Part shown: one piece after another, positions 16,309 through 24,481 of the stretch
Layout: each line of letters opens with the position of its first letter
Numbering within the stretch: the stretch's first letter is position 1
NCBI RefSeq assembly: GCF_011753055.1
Contig: NZ_VWWJ01000007.1
Location: 248,001 to 312,000 of the forward strand
Direction: 5' to 3'
DNA from: Burkholderia sp. Ax-1719
GTDB lineage: Bacteria > Pseudomonadota > Gammaproteobacteria > Burkholderiales > Burkholderiaceae
Length of the DNA stretch: 64,000 bases
Made by a program: the position numbers and the translations under genes
The notes under the pieces: generated by a model
The model's input: the letters and a program-made list of their open reading frames with translations, nothing else
Databases searched by the model: none
What the model was told of the DNA's origin: nothing

Positions 16309-17325
16309 ATGACCACAAACCCCGTCCCTACCATCGTCCTGGCAATCTGCGTGGATGAGCGTTTCGACCCGGTCGCTTCCAGCGTGCTCGCCGCGCTCGA
16401 ACAGGCCGTCACGCTCACCGACAGCCCCGTCACCATCGACGGACGGCCCGCGCTGCAGGTGCAACTGGCCACGCGCCGCCTGGAAGTGCTGCGCCTGGAC
16501 ACGGTACTGAGCCACGATTACCGCCGCTATGCGCCGCAACTGAACGCCGCCTACGCCGATGCCGAAGCGATCATCGTGGTCAACTGGCACGAAGGCAGTC
16601 GCGCGCCCGACAATATCTTCACGATCCAGACCACCGGCGACATGGCGAGCGGTACCTTCAGCCCCGTCGACCCGGCCTTCACGCGAGCGCTATTTCTTAC
16701 GGTCGAGCGCGAGCGCCAACGCGCAGGCCTCGACGCATTTTCGACGTGGATGGAAGCCACGCACTGGTCGGGGACACAGTTCGGCTCGAAGTTTGACTTT
16801 CAGCCTGGCGAACTGGTGGGCGCGCTGAACGTGCCTGTTATCGACCTCGAAATCGGCAGCGCGCCAGCAGCGTGGTCGGACCGGCGTGCAGCGCGGGTGC
16901 TGGCGCGTGCGTTGATAGCGTTGGGCGATGCGCCCGATAGATTGATCGCGCCGCGCGACGCCATCGTTTCCCTGCTCTGCGTGGGCGGCATGCATTTCGA
17001 GCCTGCTTTTACGCAATTGATGCTCGATCATGGCGAAAGCCAGCAACTCGCGCTCTCGCACATCCTGCCGAATCACTGGCTCGTCGCGCATGACTACGAC
17101 CGCGAGGAGCGCTTTGGCGATCTACTGGCATGCGCGCAGTCGATTCGCGGCGGCATCGACGCCATCGCCTTTCACGACAATCTCAAGAGCAGTTACAAGC
17201 AGCCGTTGAAACGGCTTGCGGCGCAGCTAGGCGTGCCCGCGCTCTCGCACCGCAAGTTGCGCACGGCGGATCTGCGCGCGGCAATTCGCGATGCAGCGAA
17301 TGCGCTTGCCGCGCAGCCTGGCTGA
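16309..17325 (+). CDS. D-aminoacyl-tRNA deacylase, DTD2/GEK1-like
   Basis: A 338-residue protein whose conserved blocks match the archaeal/plant DTD2 (GEK1) family: NWHEGSRAPDNIFTIQTTGD (family HxSxxG...LTxHxxGN), VGGMHFEPAFT (family GGxHYxPxFT) and SHILPNHW (family GHilPxY). DTD2 enzymes hydrolyse D-aminoacyl-tRNAs and tRNAs carrying modified amino acids. It is the last gene of the operon, 17 bp after the exporter; ATG 16309. Bacteria normally use the unrelated DTD1. A dedicated deacylase beside an amino-acid-analogue pathway suggests self-protection against mischarged tRNA. The family match is from motif recognition and should be confirmed by profile search. Confidence 0.7.
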   Translation: MTTNPVPTIVLAICVDERFDPVASSVLAALEQAVTLTDSPVTIDGRPALQVQLATRRLEVLRLDTVLSHDYRRYAPQLNAAYADAEAIIVVNWHEGSRAPDNIFTIQTTGDMASGTFSPVDPAFTRALFLTVERERQRAGLDAFSTWMEATHWSGTQFGSKFDFQPGELVGALNVPVIDLEIGSAPAAWSDRRAARVLARALIALGDAPDRLIAPRDAIVSLLCVGGMHFEPAFTQLMLDHGESQQLALSHILPNHWLVAHDYDREERFGDLLACAQSIRGGIDAIAFHDNLKSSYKQPLKRLAAQLGVPALSHRKLRTADLRAAIRDAANALAAQPG

Positions 17326-17344
17326 AGTGCTGCAAAACGTGAGG

Positions 17345-18226
17345 CTAACGCTCGCGCACCGCGCTAGGCGCATAGCCAAAGTGACGCCGGAAGGCCGTGG
17401 AAAACTGGCTATGCTGCGCGTATCCGCATTCGAGCGCGATCATCGATATCTTGAGATTGGACGCGCCCAGCAATTCGTGCGCGCGCTGCATCCGCATCTG
17501 CGTGAGCATGGCGTGCGGGGACTGCCCGAAGGTCTGGGTGAACTTGCGCAGAAAATGGTAGCGGCTGACGTTGACGAGCGTGGCCAGTTGTTCGAGGCGC
17601 ACGGTTTCGGCGAGATTGTCGGCCAGGTAGTCGCGGATCAAGGCGCGCTGGCGCAACGTGAAGCAGCCGCGCGCGGCGCGGCCCTGCGCTTCGAGCCCCG
17701 TCGACGAATAGGTTTTGACGGCATTGAGCAGAATCCAGCTGACCACGCCGTCGATGCCGAGCGACATCGACGAATCGCTCCAGTTGGCATGGGCGACGCT
17801 GCGCGCGGCGGCGCTGATGACGGGCGACGCTTCCTGGAACGCCTCGCGAAACTTCAGCGCGTCCACCGAACCACCGAGCGATTCGAGCAACCCGGTTTCG
17901 AAGCCGCGCGGATCGAAATAGAGATGCAGAAAATTCAGCCGCCCGCTGATGCGCCACTGCGAGCGTCCCTCGCCCACCGGGAACAGGCAGATGGCATCCT
18001 TGAAGCCGCGCCGCACGATCTGGCCGCCGCGAATCTGGCTGCAGTTCTCGCCGTCGGACAGATAAATGCTCAATACATTTTCCGGCGAACCTTCATACGC
18101 GGTGAAGGTATTGCTGCCCGTCCATTCGGATAGCACCACGCCCGAAGGCAGGCGCGTCGAACGAACCCGTTCGGCGCCAGCGGTAGTCAATGCGCCCTGC
18201 AAATTAGCCGGATCAGATCGCTGCAT
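17345..18226 (-). CDS. AraC-family transcriptional regulator
   Basis: A 293-residue regulator with an N-terminal effector domain and a C-terminal double helix-turn-helix: LEQLATLVNVSRYHFLRKFTQTFGQSP is the first helix-turn-helix, and ISMIALECGYAQHSQFSTAFRRHFGYAPS is the standard AraC C-terminal motif. It converges with the biosynthetic operon and ends 19 bp from it. ATG 18226 is the first start giving a typical length; in-frame starts upstream add a low-complexity extension. It may control the convergent operon or the MFS gene upstream; no target is proven. Confidence 0.85.
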   Translation of the reverse strand: MQRSDPANLQGALTTAGAERVRSTRLPSGVVLSEWTGSNTFTAYEGSPENVLSIYLSDGENCSQIRGGQIVRRGFKDAICLFPVGEGRSQWRISGRLNFLHLYFDPRGFETGLLESLGGSVDALKFREAFQEASPVISAAARSVAHANWSDSSMSLGIDGVVSWILLNAVKTYSSTGLEAQGRAARGCFTLRQRALIRDYLADNLAETVRLEQLATLVNVSRYHFLRKFTQTFGQSPHAMLTQMRMQRAHELLGASNLKISMIALECGYAQHSQFSTAFRRHFGYAPSAVRER

Positions 18227-18546
18227 GTCGTCGCTGCTTGTCGTCACTGCGTGAGGTGTCGGAAGGCGGAAGCGCGGCCGCGTTGCCTGTGTCCCCCCGG
18301 CATGACCGCAACCGGCATTGGCTGCCGGAATCTGCCATATTACAGAAAAAGCTTCCGGTATCACCGTGTTGCAGACAGCGGTTGCGATCGCCCATTGCGA
18401 CGACCACAACGAAACATACAATATTCTTGTTAAATACAAACTTTACCGAATCTGAATCGCATTAAATCATGCAGATTCGCCGCACGAATTCGCCGCTGGA
18501 TCGTGTGAGCCAGCGGTATTTTTATGCGTATCAGCTACCCCCGCAT
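18227..18546. other. Intergenic region upstream of the AraC gene, with two inverted repeats
   Basis: A 320-bp gap. CGAATCTG/CAGATTCG (18447-18479, 17-nt spacer) is a possible operator. CCGCTGG/CCAGCGG (18493-18516, 10-nt loop) is followed on the + strand by TATTTTTA, so it resembles a +-strand terminator, although no + gene precedes it. The stretch 18400-18470 is AT-rich and probably holds the regulator's promoter. Confidence 0.5.
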
Positions 18547-19989
18547 TCAGTGCGAGAGTTCATCGAGCGACAAGCCATTCGTGCGCGGCCCAAACGCGCC
18601 AATCGACACCATCACCACCAGCATGCATACGGTAATCCCTGTGAATACGCCCTGCACGCCGCCATCACGCAAGAGCGCCGCGATGGTAAAACCCGACAAC
18701 ATCGCGCCCACGCGGCTGGCCGAATACACCACCCCATTCGCGCGACACCGCACGGCCGTCGGGAACAGTTCTGCCTGATAGGCGTGATAGCACACCGAGA
18801 TCATCTGCCCCGCAAGGCTGATCGCAATGCCCAGCGCGATCAGCGCCGCAGCGGAGCGTGCCTGGGCGAACATCAAACCAAACACCAGCACCGCAAAAGC
18901 TGAACCGACGATCAACCACTTGCGCTCGATGCGGTCGGCCACCAGCATCGCGAGCAGCGGCCCGCAGGGCAACGCGATCGCAATCACGAAAGCGTAGAGC
19001 AGGCTGCGGGTGACATGAATGCCCTGCCCGATCAGCAAGGTCGGCACCCAGTTCGCAAAGCCGTAATAGCCGATGGCCTGGCAAAGATTGAACGCGACCA
19101 GCATCAGGAGCCGCCCGCGATACGGCGGCTGCCACAATCCCGCGAGCGTAGGGCTGCGGTGCGCGGGAATGTTCGGTGCGGGCGCGGGTGGCGGCAGGTC
19201 ACGCCCGCTCTCGCGCATCGCTGCCTGCTCCAGACGCGCGATCTCTCTTTCCGCAGCTTCAGTGTGGCCGTGCGTGACTAGCCAGCGCGGGCTTTCCGGC
19301 ACGGCACGCCGTACGAACCACACGATCGCCGCGCCCAGCGCGCCCGCCAGCACGACCCAGCGCCAGCCGTCGACGCCGAATGGCGCAATCGGCACCAGCC
19401 ACCACGACAACAGAGCCGAAGCGGGCGCGGCGGCGAACATGATCGCCTGATTGAACGCCATCGCGCGGCCGCGCATTTGCTGCGGCACCATCTCCGTCAC
19501 GTAGCTGTCGATCGTGACGATTTCGATGCCCACGCCGATGCCGGTGACAAAGCGCCACAGGATCAAGCCCTCGGACGAATGCTGAAATGCCATCACAATC
19601 GATCCCACCGAGTACCACAGCAGGGAAAATGTGAAAACGCTTCGTCGTCCGAATCTATCAGGCAACCAGCCTAGAAAGAAAGTGCCAACGAACAGGCCCG
19701 CAAAAGTCGCCGCCACAAACGCGCCGATGCCGTTAAAGCCGAAAAAACTTGACGTCGTGGTTTGCAGCAGTCCGCTTTTTGCCATGCCAGGCGCGATATA
19801 TCCCGTGAAAATCAGGTCGTAGACCTCGAAGAAACCGCCCAGCGAAATCAGCAGCACGAGCTTCCACAACTGCCAGGTGGCGGGCAGGCGATCGAGCCGG
19901 GCGGACAGCGCCGCCGCCGTGGCCTGGCCGGGATCGGCGCGGTCCAGAGGGCGTGCGGGCGCATCGTCCGTGGTGAGGGTGCGTTGCAT
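18547..19989 (-). CDS. MFS transporter (sugar-porter/organic-acid type)
   Basis: A 480-residue major facilitator with 12 hydrophobic segments and a central cytoplasmic loop. LPDRFGRRSVF is the A-like motif, and PESPRWL after segment 6 is a sugar-porter/organic-cation transporter signature. ATG 19989 has GGAGA just upstream. It lies 86 bp downstream of the CoA-transferase and lyase genes in the same direction, so it probably imports the carboxylic acid that they degrade. Confidence 0.85.
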   Translation of the reverse strand: MQRTLTTDDAPARPLDRADPGQATAAALSARLDRLPATWQLWKLVLLISLGGFFEVYDLIFTGYIAPGMAKSGLLQTTTSSFFGFNGIGAFVAATFAGLFVGTFFLGWLPDRFGRRSVFTFSLLWYSVGSIVMAFQHSSEGLILWRFVTGIGVGIEIVTIDSYVTEMVPQQMRGRAMAFNQAIMFAAAPASALLSWWLVPIAPFGVDGWRWVVLAGALGAAIVWFVRRAVPESPRWLVTHGHTEAAEREIARLEQAAMRESGRDLPPPAPAPNIPAHRSPTLAGLWQPPYRGRLLMLVAFNLCQAIGYYGFANWVPTLLIGQGIHVTRSLLYAFVIAIALPCGPLLAMLVADRIERKWLIVGSAFAVLVFGLMFAQARSAAALIALGIAISLAGQMISVCYHAYQAELFPTAVRCRANGVVYSASRVGAMLSGFTIAALLRDGGVQGVFTGITVCMLVVMVSIGAFGPRTNGLSLDELSH

Positions 19990-20075
19990 TGTCTGTCTCC
20001 ATGTTGTTCTGGCGCGCGGGCTTCATTGGCCCGCGATTCGTCGCATCGTTGACGCTTCGTTGACGCTCAATCGCG

Positions 20076-21251
20076 CTAGACGGGTAGATGTGCGCCCAGC
20101 CGCGCGAGCACCTCCTCCGTATGTTCGCCCACCCTCGCAAGTGGCTGACGCACGCCGGGCCGCCGTCCATCCATCATCAGCGGCAGCAACACCACTTCCG
20201 TTTCGCCGCCATCGTCGGTCTGCATCGGCACGAGGCCGCCACTCGCCTTCAGATGCGGATCGTCGAGCAATTGATCCGGCCGCACGATGGGCGCATAAGG
20301 CACGCCCGCCGCTTCGAGGCGCGGCATCAGCGTGGCGCTGTGATGCGTCTTGAGCACGTCGCCCAGACGCGCGAGCAGTTCGGGCCGCAGCGCCACGCGC
20401 GCCGCGTTGGTCGCGTATTGCGGCTCGCGCGCCAGATCCGGACAACCGATTACTTCGCATAGCGTAACGAACTGCTTATCGCTGACCGCGCCGATGAAAA
20501 GCTGCTCGTCTTCCGCCAGCGTGAATACGTCATACACGCTCCACGCGGAGACGCGTGACGGCATGGGCGGCGGCGCTTCGCGCGTCATCGCGTATTGCTG
20601 CATATGCTGCGCGCTCAGGAACACGCAATTTTCGAACAGCGCGCTCTGGACTTCCTGGCCGCGCCCGCTGGTTTCGCGCTCGCGCAGCGCCGCCAATACG
20701 CCAATGGCGCCGAACATTCCGCCCATGATGTCGTTGACCGAAGTGCCCGCGCGCAATGGCCGGCCCGCCGGCCCGGTCATATAGGAAAGGCCGCCCATCA
20801 TCTGCACGACTTCGTCGAGCGCGAGGCGATTTTCATAAGGCCCGGGCAAAAAGCCTTTGTGCGAAACATAGATCAGGTGCGGATAACGCTGCGCAAGCGT
20901 CGCATAGTCGAGACCGAGCTTCTGCATCAACCCAGGCCGGAAATTCTCAAGCATCACATCGCACTGCCCGATCAATTCCACGGCGGCGGCGCTCCCCTCC
21001 TGCGTGTTGATATCGAGCACGACGCTCTTCTTGTTGCGATTGAAAGAGCGGAAAAAGCCGATGCCCAGCCCCGGCAGATTGCGCGTCTTATCGCCGCCAG
21101 GTGGCTCGATCTTGATGACTTCCGCGCCCAGATCGGCGAGGATCATGCCGCAGGTGGGACCCATCACCATATGCGTGAATTCGATCACGCGCACGCCAGC
21201 TAGCGGCAGACGCGCTGCCTGCGTTTGCGTATTCAGATTTGCTGTGCTCAT
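20076..21251 (-). CDS. Family III acyl-CoA transferase (CaiB/BaiF)
   Basis: A 391-residue class III CoA-transferase: MGPTCGMILADLGAEVIKIEPP near the N-terminus, the RNKKSVVLDI and GQCDVMLENFRPG segments with the conserved Asp, and a C-terminal PYAPI. The ATG at 21251 is preceded by GAGGATGG; frames further upstream overlap the lyase gene. It would activate a dicarboxylic or branched hydroxy acid to its CoA thioester for the adjacent lyase. Seven bases separate it from the lyase gene, so the two are coupled. Confidence 0.87.
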   Translation of the reverse strand: MSTANLNTQTQAARLPLAGVRVIEFTHMVMGPTCGMILADLGAEVIKIEPPGGDKTRNLPGLGIGFFRSFNRNKKSVVLDINTQEGSAAAVELIGQCDVMLENFRPGLMQKLGLDYATLAQRYPHLIYVSHKGFLPGPYENRLALDEVVQMMGGLSYMTGPAGRPLRAGTSVNDIMGGMFGAIGVLAALRERETSGRGQEVQSALFENCVFLSAQHMQQYAMTREAPPPMPSRVSAWSVYDVFTLAEDEQLFIGAVSDKQFVTLCEVIGCPDLAREPQYATNAARVALRPELLARLGDVLKTHHSATLMPRLEAAGVPYAPIVRPDQLLDDPHLKASGGLVPMQTDDGGETEVVLLPLMMDGRRPGVRQPLARVGEHTEEVLARLGAHLPV

Positions 21252-21258
21252 ACCATCC

Positions 21259-22206
21259 TCAGGATAACGAATCGACCGCCTGAGCGGCCTTGAAAGTCTT
21301 CGGCAACCCGGCGCGCCAGAGCGTGCCGTGCAGCGTCTCGTGCGACAGCCATTGCGCGACCTCGGCTCGCAGTGCCAGCAAGACGTCGATGTCGATGCCG
21401 GTATCGATGTCCATATCGGCCAGCATGAAGGCGAGGTCTTCGGTCGCCGCATTGCCGCTTGCGCCCGGCGCGTGCGGGCAGCCGCCAATGCCGCCGAGCG
21501 AGGCGTCGAAGCGCGTCACGCCCGTCTCCAGCGCCGCGTAGACGTTGGCGAGCGCGAGCCCGCGCGTGTCGTGAAAGTGCGCGCACCAGAGCCGCTCGCC
21601 CGCGATCACGCGCGCGCGCTCGAACAGCTCGCTCACGGCGCGCGGACTGGCGTAGCCAACCGTATCGGCGAGGCTCACGCGGTCCGCGCCCGCGTCGAGC
21701 AGCGCCTGCATGTAACGCAGCACGTCTTCCGGCGCGACATGGCCTTGCAGCGTGCAGCCAAACGCCGTGCCGATGCCACCCTCGATCAGCGTCTTCGCGC
21801 CCGAGGCGTCGCGCGCGGCGCGCATACGCGCGACTTCGGCGACCACTTCTTCAGGCGTTTTGCGCAGGTTGGCGCGGCTATGCTCGACGCTGGCCGAAAG
21901 CGGCACGAGCATCAGATCGGCGTGGGTTTCCAGCGCCCGTTCCGCGCCCTTGAGATTGGGCACCAGCACGGAAACGCACAGGCCCGGCAGGCTGCGCGCA
22001 CAAGCGACCAGTTCGGCGGTATCGGCGAGTTGGGGCAGCAGGCGCGCGGGCACAAAGGACCCGACTTCAATCTCGCGCAACCCGGCCGCGTGCGCGGCGC
22101 GCAGCCATTCGAGCTTGCGTTCGGTGGGCAGGACGGTGGCGATGCTTTGCAGACCGTCGCGCAGGCCGACTTCGCGCAGCGTGGCCTGCGCCGGATAGAA
22201 AGGCAT
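21259..22206 (-). CDS. HMG-CoA-lyase-like enzyme
   Basis: A 315-residue TIM-barrel lyase of the DRE-TIM family. The metal/catalytic RDGLQ (residues ~16-20), SLADTVGYASP, HFHDTRGLALAN and GGIGGCPHAPGASGNAATED (which contains the HMG-CoA-lyase active-site Cys loop) are all present. It splits 3-hydroxy-3-methylglutaryl-CoA, or a related 3-hydroxyacyl-CoA such as citramalyl-CoA, into acetyl-CoA and a keto acid. With the CoA-transferase and MFS it forms a three-gene uptake-activation-cleavage operon. AGGAGAC precedes ATG 22206. Divergent from a LysR gene. Confidence 0.87.
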   Translation of the reverse strand: MPFYPAQATLREVGLRDGLQSIATVLPTERKLEWLRAAHAAGLREIEVGSFVPARLLPQLADTAELVACARSLPGLCVSVLVPNLKGAERALETHADLMLVPLSASVEHSRANLRKTPEEVVAEVARMRAARDASGAKTLIEGGIGTAFGCTLQGHVAPEDVLRYMQALLDAGADRVSLADTVGYASPRAVSELFERARVIAGERLWCAHFHDTRGLALANVYAALETGVTRFDASLGGIGGCPHAPGASGNAATEDLAFMLADMDIDTGIDIDVLLALRAEVAQWLSHETLHGTLWRAGLPKTFKAAQAVDSLS

Positions 22207-22317
22207 GGGGATGTCTCCTGATGTTTTGCTCTGTCCGCGGGTGGGTAACGCACCGGCGATGTGCTAACTTTAGACATTCCCGCCGATACATAAAGCGGTA
22301 TTTCGGAAGCGCAAAGA

Positions 22318-22330
22318 TTCCAATCTGGAA
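22318..22330. promoter_or_regulatory. Small palindrome in the lyase/LysR divergent promoter
   Basis: TTCCA-ATC-TGGAA, a perfect interrupted palindrome, lies 17 bp before the LysR start in the 140-bp divergent region (22207-22346). Candidate autoregulatory site. Confidence 0.35.
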
Positions 22331-22346
22331 ACACAGCGGAAAAGCT

Positions 22347-23270
22347 ATGCAAGACATCGACATCAAGACCCTGCGCCTGCTGGTTGCCGTCTGCGAGCAC
22401 GGCAACATGGGCCATGCGGCCCGCGACGCCCATATCGAGCCGTCTGCCATCAGCAAGCGCATCGCGCAACTGGAGGCCGATCTGGGCGTGCCGCTGCTCA
22501 CCCGCTCGCGGCGCGGCGTGCAGCCCACTCAGGCGGGCGCGGCGCTGCTGGAGCACGCGCGCAGCGTGATCTTCACGCTCGAACGCGCGGTCAGCGATAT
22601 CGCCGCGTTCGGCAGCGGTCTGCGCGGCAGTGTGAGCGTGTGCGCGTCGGCATCGGCGATTGCGGAGTCGCTGCTCGACGATCTCGCCTCGTTCATGCGC
22701 ATGCCCGCGCACGAGAACATCCGTGTCAATGTGGACGAACGCACTTCCAAGGAACTCGTGCAGCGCGTGCGTGACGGCGTGGCGTCGGTGGGTGTGTGCT
22801 GGGACAACGTGGAGCTGGGCGGCCTGGAGGCGCGGCCCTGGCGCAGCGACCGGCTGGCGCTGGCGGTGCCGGCCGGCCATGCGCTCGCGCGTCGCAAGGC
22901 GGTGGCGTTCACCGATACGCTCGGCTACGAGCACGTCGGGCTGCCGCCTTCCACGGCCGTACACACGCTGCTGCAACGCGCGGCGGCGCGCAGCGGACGC
23001 ACCGTGGATTACCGCGCCACGGTGTCGAATTTCGATGCGGCGTTTCGCGTGGTCGCGGCGAATCTGGGCATTAGCGTGGTGCCCGAAGAGGTGGGCCAGA
23101 GCTATACGCGCATCATGAACGTGCGGCTGGTTCCGCTGAGCGATGCCTGGGCGAAGCGGCGTTTCATCGTCTGTTTTCGCGCCTTCGACGCGTTGCAGCC
23201 CGCCGCCCAGCGCATGGTCGAGCATCTGGTCGCGCGCGCGGCGGCTGGGGACGCCAAAGCGTCAGGTTGA
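22347..23270 (+). CDS. LysR-family regulator, divergent from the CoA-transferase/lyase operon
   Basis: A 307-residue LysR protein. The N-terminal helix-turn-helix is clear (GNMGHAARDAHIEPSAISKRIAQLE), followed by a short-chain effector domain (SVSVCASASAIAES... VVPEEVG). ATG 22347 is chosen because it begins the canonical MQDIDIKTLRLL start; upstream in-frame starts have no ribosome-binding site. It probably activates the leftward operon 21259-22206/20076-21251/18547-19989. Confidence 0.88.
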   Translation: MQDIDIKTLRLLVAVCEHGNMGHAARDAHIEPSAISKRIAQLEADLGVPLLTRSRRGVQPTQAGAALLEHARSVIFTLERAVSDIAAFGSGLRGSVSVCASASAIAESLLDDLASFMRMPAHENIRVNVDERTSKELVQRVRDGVASVGVCWDNVELGGLEARPWRSDRLALAVPAGHALARRKAVAFTDTLGYEHVGLPPSTAVHTLLQRAAARSGRTVDYRATVSNFDAAFRVVAANLGISVVPEEVGQSYTRIMNVRLVPLSDAWAKRRFIVCFRAFDALQPAAQRMVEHLVARAAAGDAKASG

Positions 23271-23404
23271 ACCGCGCGATGCAGTACGCCGCCCGCGCGT
23301 GAGGCCCGCAATGCGCCAAAGATAGCCCCACCGCAGCCCGCACGGCTCGTTTACACTTCCAGCATTGCGTTCCATCTGGTGCGATCCGCGCCGCCGCTCA
23401 CGTC

Positions 23405-24364
23405 ATGTTTCAACCACAACGCCGCCGCTTCGTGCTCACGGGCCTGCTTGCCGCGATCGGCGCCGCGCACGCCCGCAGCGGCAACAGCGCCCAGCGCGAC
23501 ACCTCGATTGCGCTGGTGCTCAAGGATCTGCCCGATCCGTTCACGACGGCGATGATCTCCGCCGCCAAGGTTTTCCAGGCGCACGCGCCCTATCCGTTCC
23601 GCCTGACCGTGCTGGGCATCCAGTCGGAAAGCGATGCGGCCGGCCAGATCCGTCTCGTCGATATGGCGATCAAGCAGGGCGTGAATGCCATCGTGCTCGC
23701 GCCGTCCGACTCGCGCGCGATGGTGAACGCCGCGCGCCGCAGCGTGCAGCACGGCATCCTGACGCTCACCATCGACAATTCGCTCGACGCCGATGCACTG
23801 CGAGAGGCGCATCTGCATATCCCCTATGTGGGCCCGGACGACCGGCGCGCGGCCAAACGCGTTGGCGACTATCTCGCGCGGCGGCTGCATGCGGGCGATC
23901 GTGTCGGCATCATCGAAGGCGTATCGGCGGATCTCAACGCGCAACAGCGCACCGCGGGCTTTCGCGACGCCATGCAGGCCGCGCGGGTCGAAGTGGCCGC
24001 CGTCGAATCCGGCAACTGGGAATATGGTCAGGGGCGTCTGGCGGCGGCGTCGATCCTGGCCGCGCAACCCGGCATCCGCGCGCTTTTGTGTGCGAACGAC
24101 AACATGGCACGCGGCGCGGTGGACGCCGTGCGCGAATCGCAACTCACGGGCCGCGTGCTGATCACCGGCTTCAACGCCAGCGATGCGATCAAGCCGATGA
24201 TCAAGGATGGCCGCGTGCTCGCCACGCTCGACCAGTTCGGGCAAAAGCAGGCCGTCTATGGTCTCGACGTGGCCTTGCAGGCGTGTCAGGAACATCGTGG
24301 TCAGGACGATCTGCCGGATTACATCGAAACGCCGGTCACGCTGGTGACCAAGGAAACACTCTAG
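23405..24364 (+). CDS. Periplasmic sugar/nucleoside-type substrate-binding protein (LacI-like fold), orphan
   Basis: A 319-residue periplasmic-binding protein of the RbsB/LacI-like type I fold: ALVLKDLPDPFTTAMISAAK at the start of the mature domain, IKQGVNAIVLAPSD, and ALLCANDNMARGAVDAV. The N-terminus QRRRFVLTGLLAAIGAAHA is a Tat-like or Sec signal ending near AHA. No ABC permease or ATPase gene is adjacent, so it must work with a distant transporter or as a chemoreceptor ligand-binding protein. The next gene is a nucleoside permease-like lipoprotein, which hints at a nucleoside or ribose ligand. Confidence 0.82.
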   Translation: MFQPQRRRFVLTGLLAAIGAAHARSGNSAQRDTSIALVLKDLPDPFTTAMISAAKVFQAHAPYPFRLTVLGIQSESDAAGQIRLVDMAIKQGVNAIVLAPSDSRAMVNAARRSVQHGILTLTIDNSLDADALREAHLHIPYVGPDDRRAAKRVGDYLARRLHAGDRVGIIEGVSADLNAQQRTAGFRDAMQAARVEVAAVESGNWEYGQGRLAAASILAAQPGIRALLCANDNMARGAVDAVRESQLTGRVLITGFNASDAIKPMIKDGRVLATLDQFGQKQAVYGLDVALQACQEHRGQDDLPDYIETPVTLVTKETL

Positions 24365-24481
24365 CCGCACGGGAATGCACGAAGCAGCACGTTGGAAGCG
24401 TAAAAAACCGTTGGCGTCATATGATGACGGGCCGGGGCCAGAAGGCCTCGACACCCGAACGTCACGAAATCCAACGCGCAT

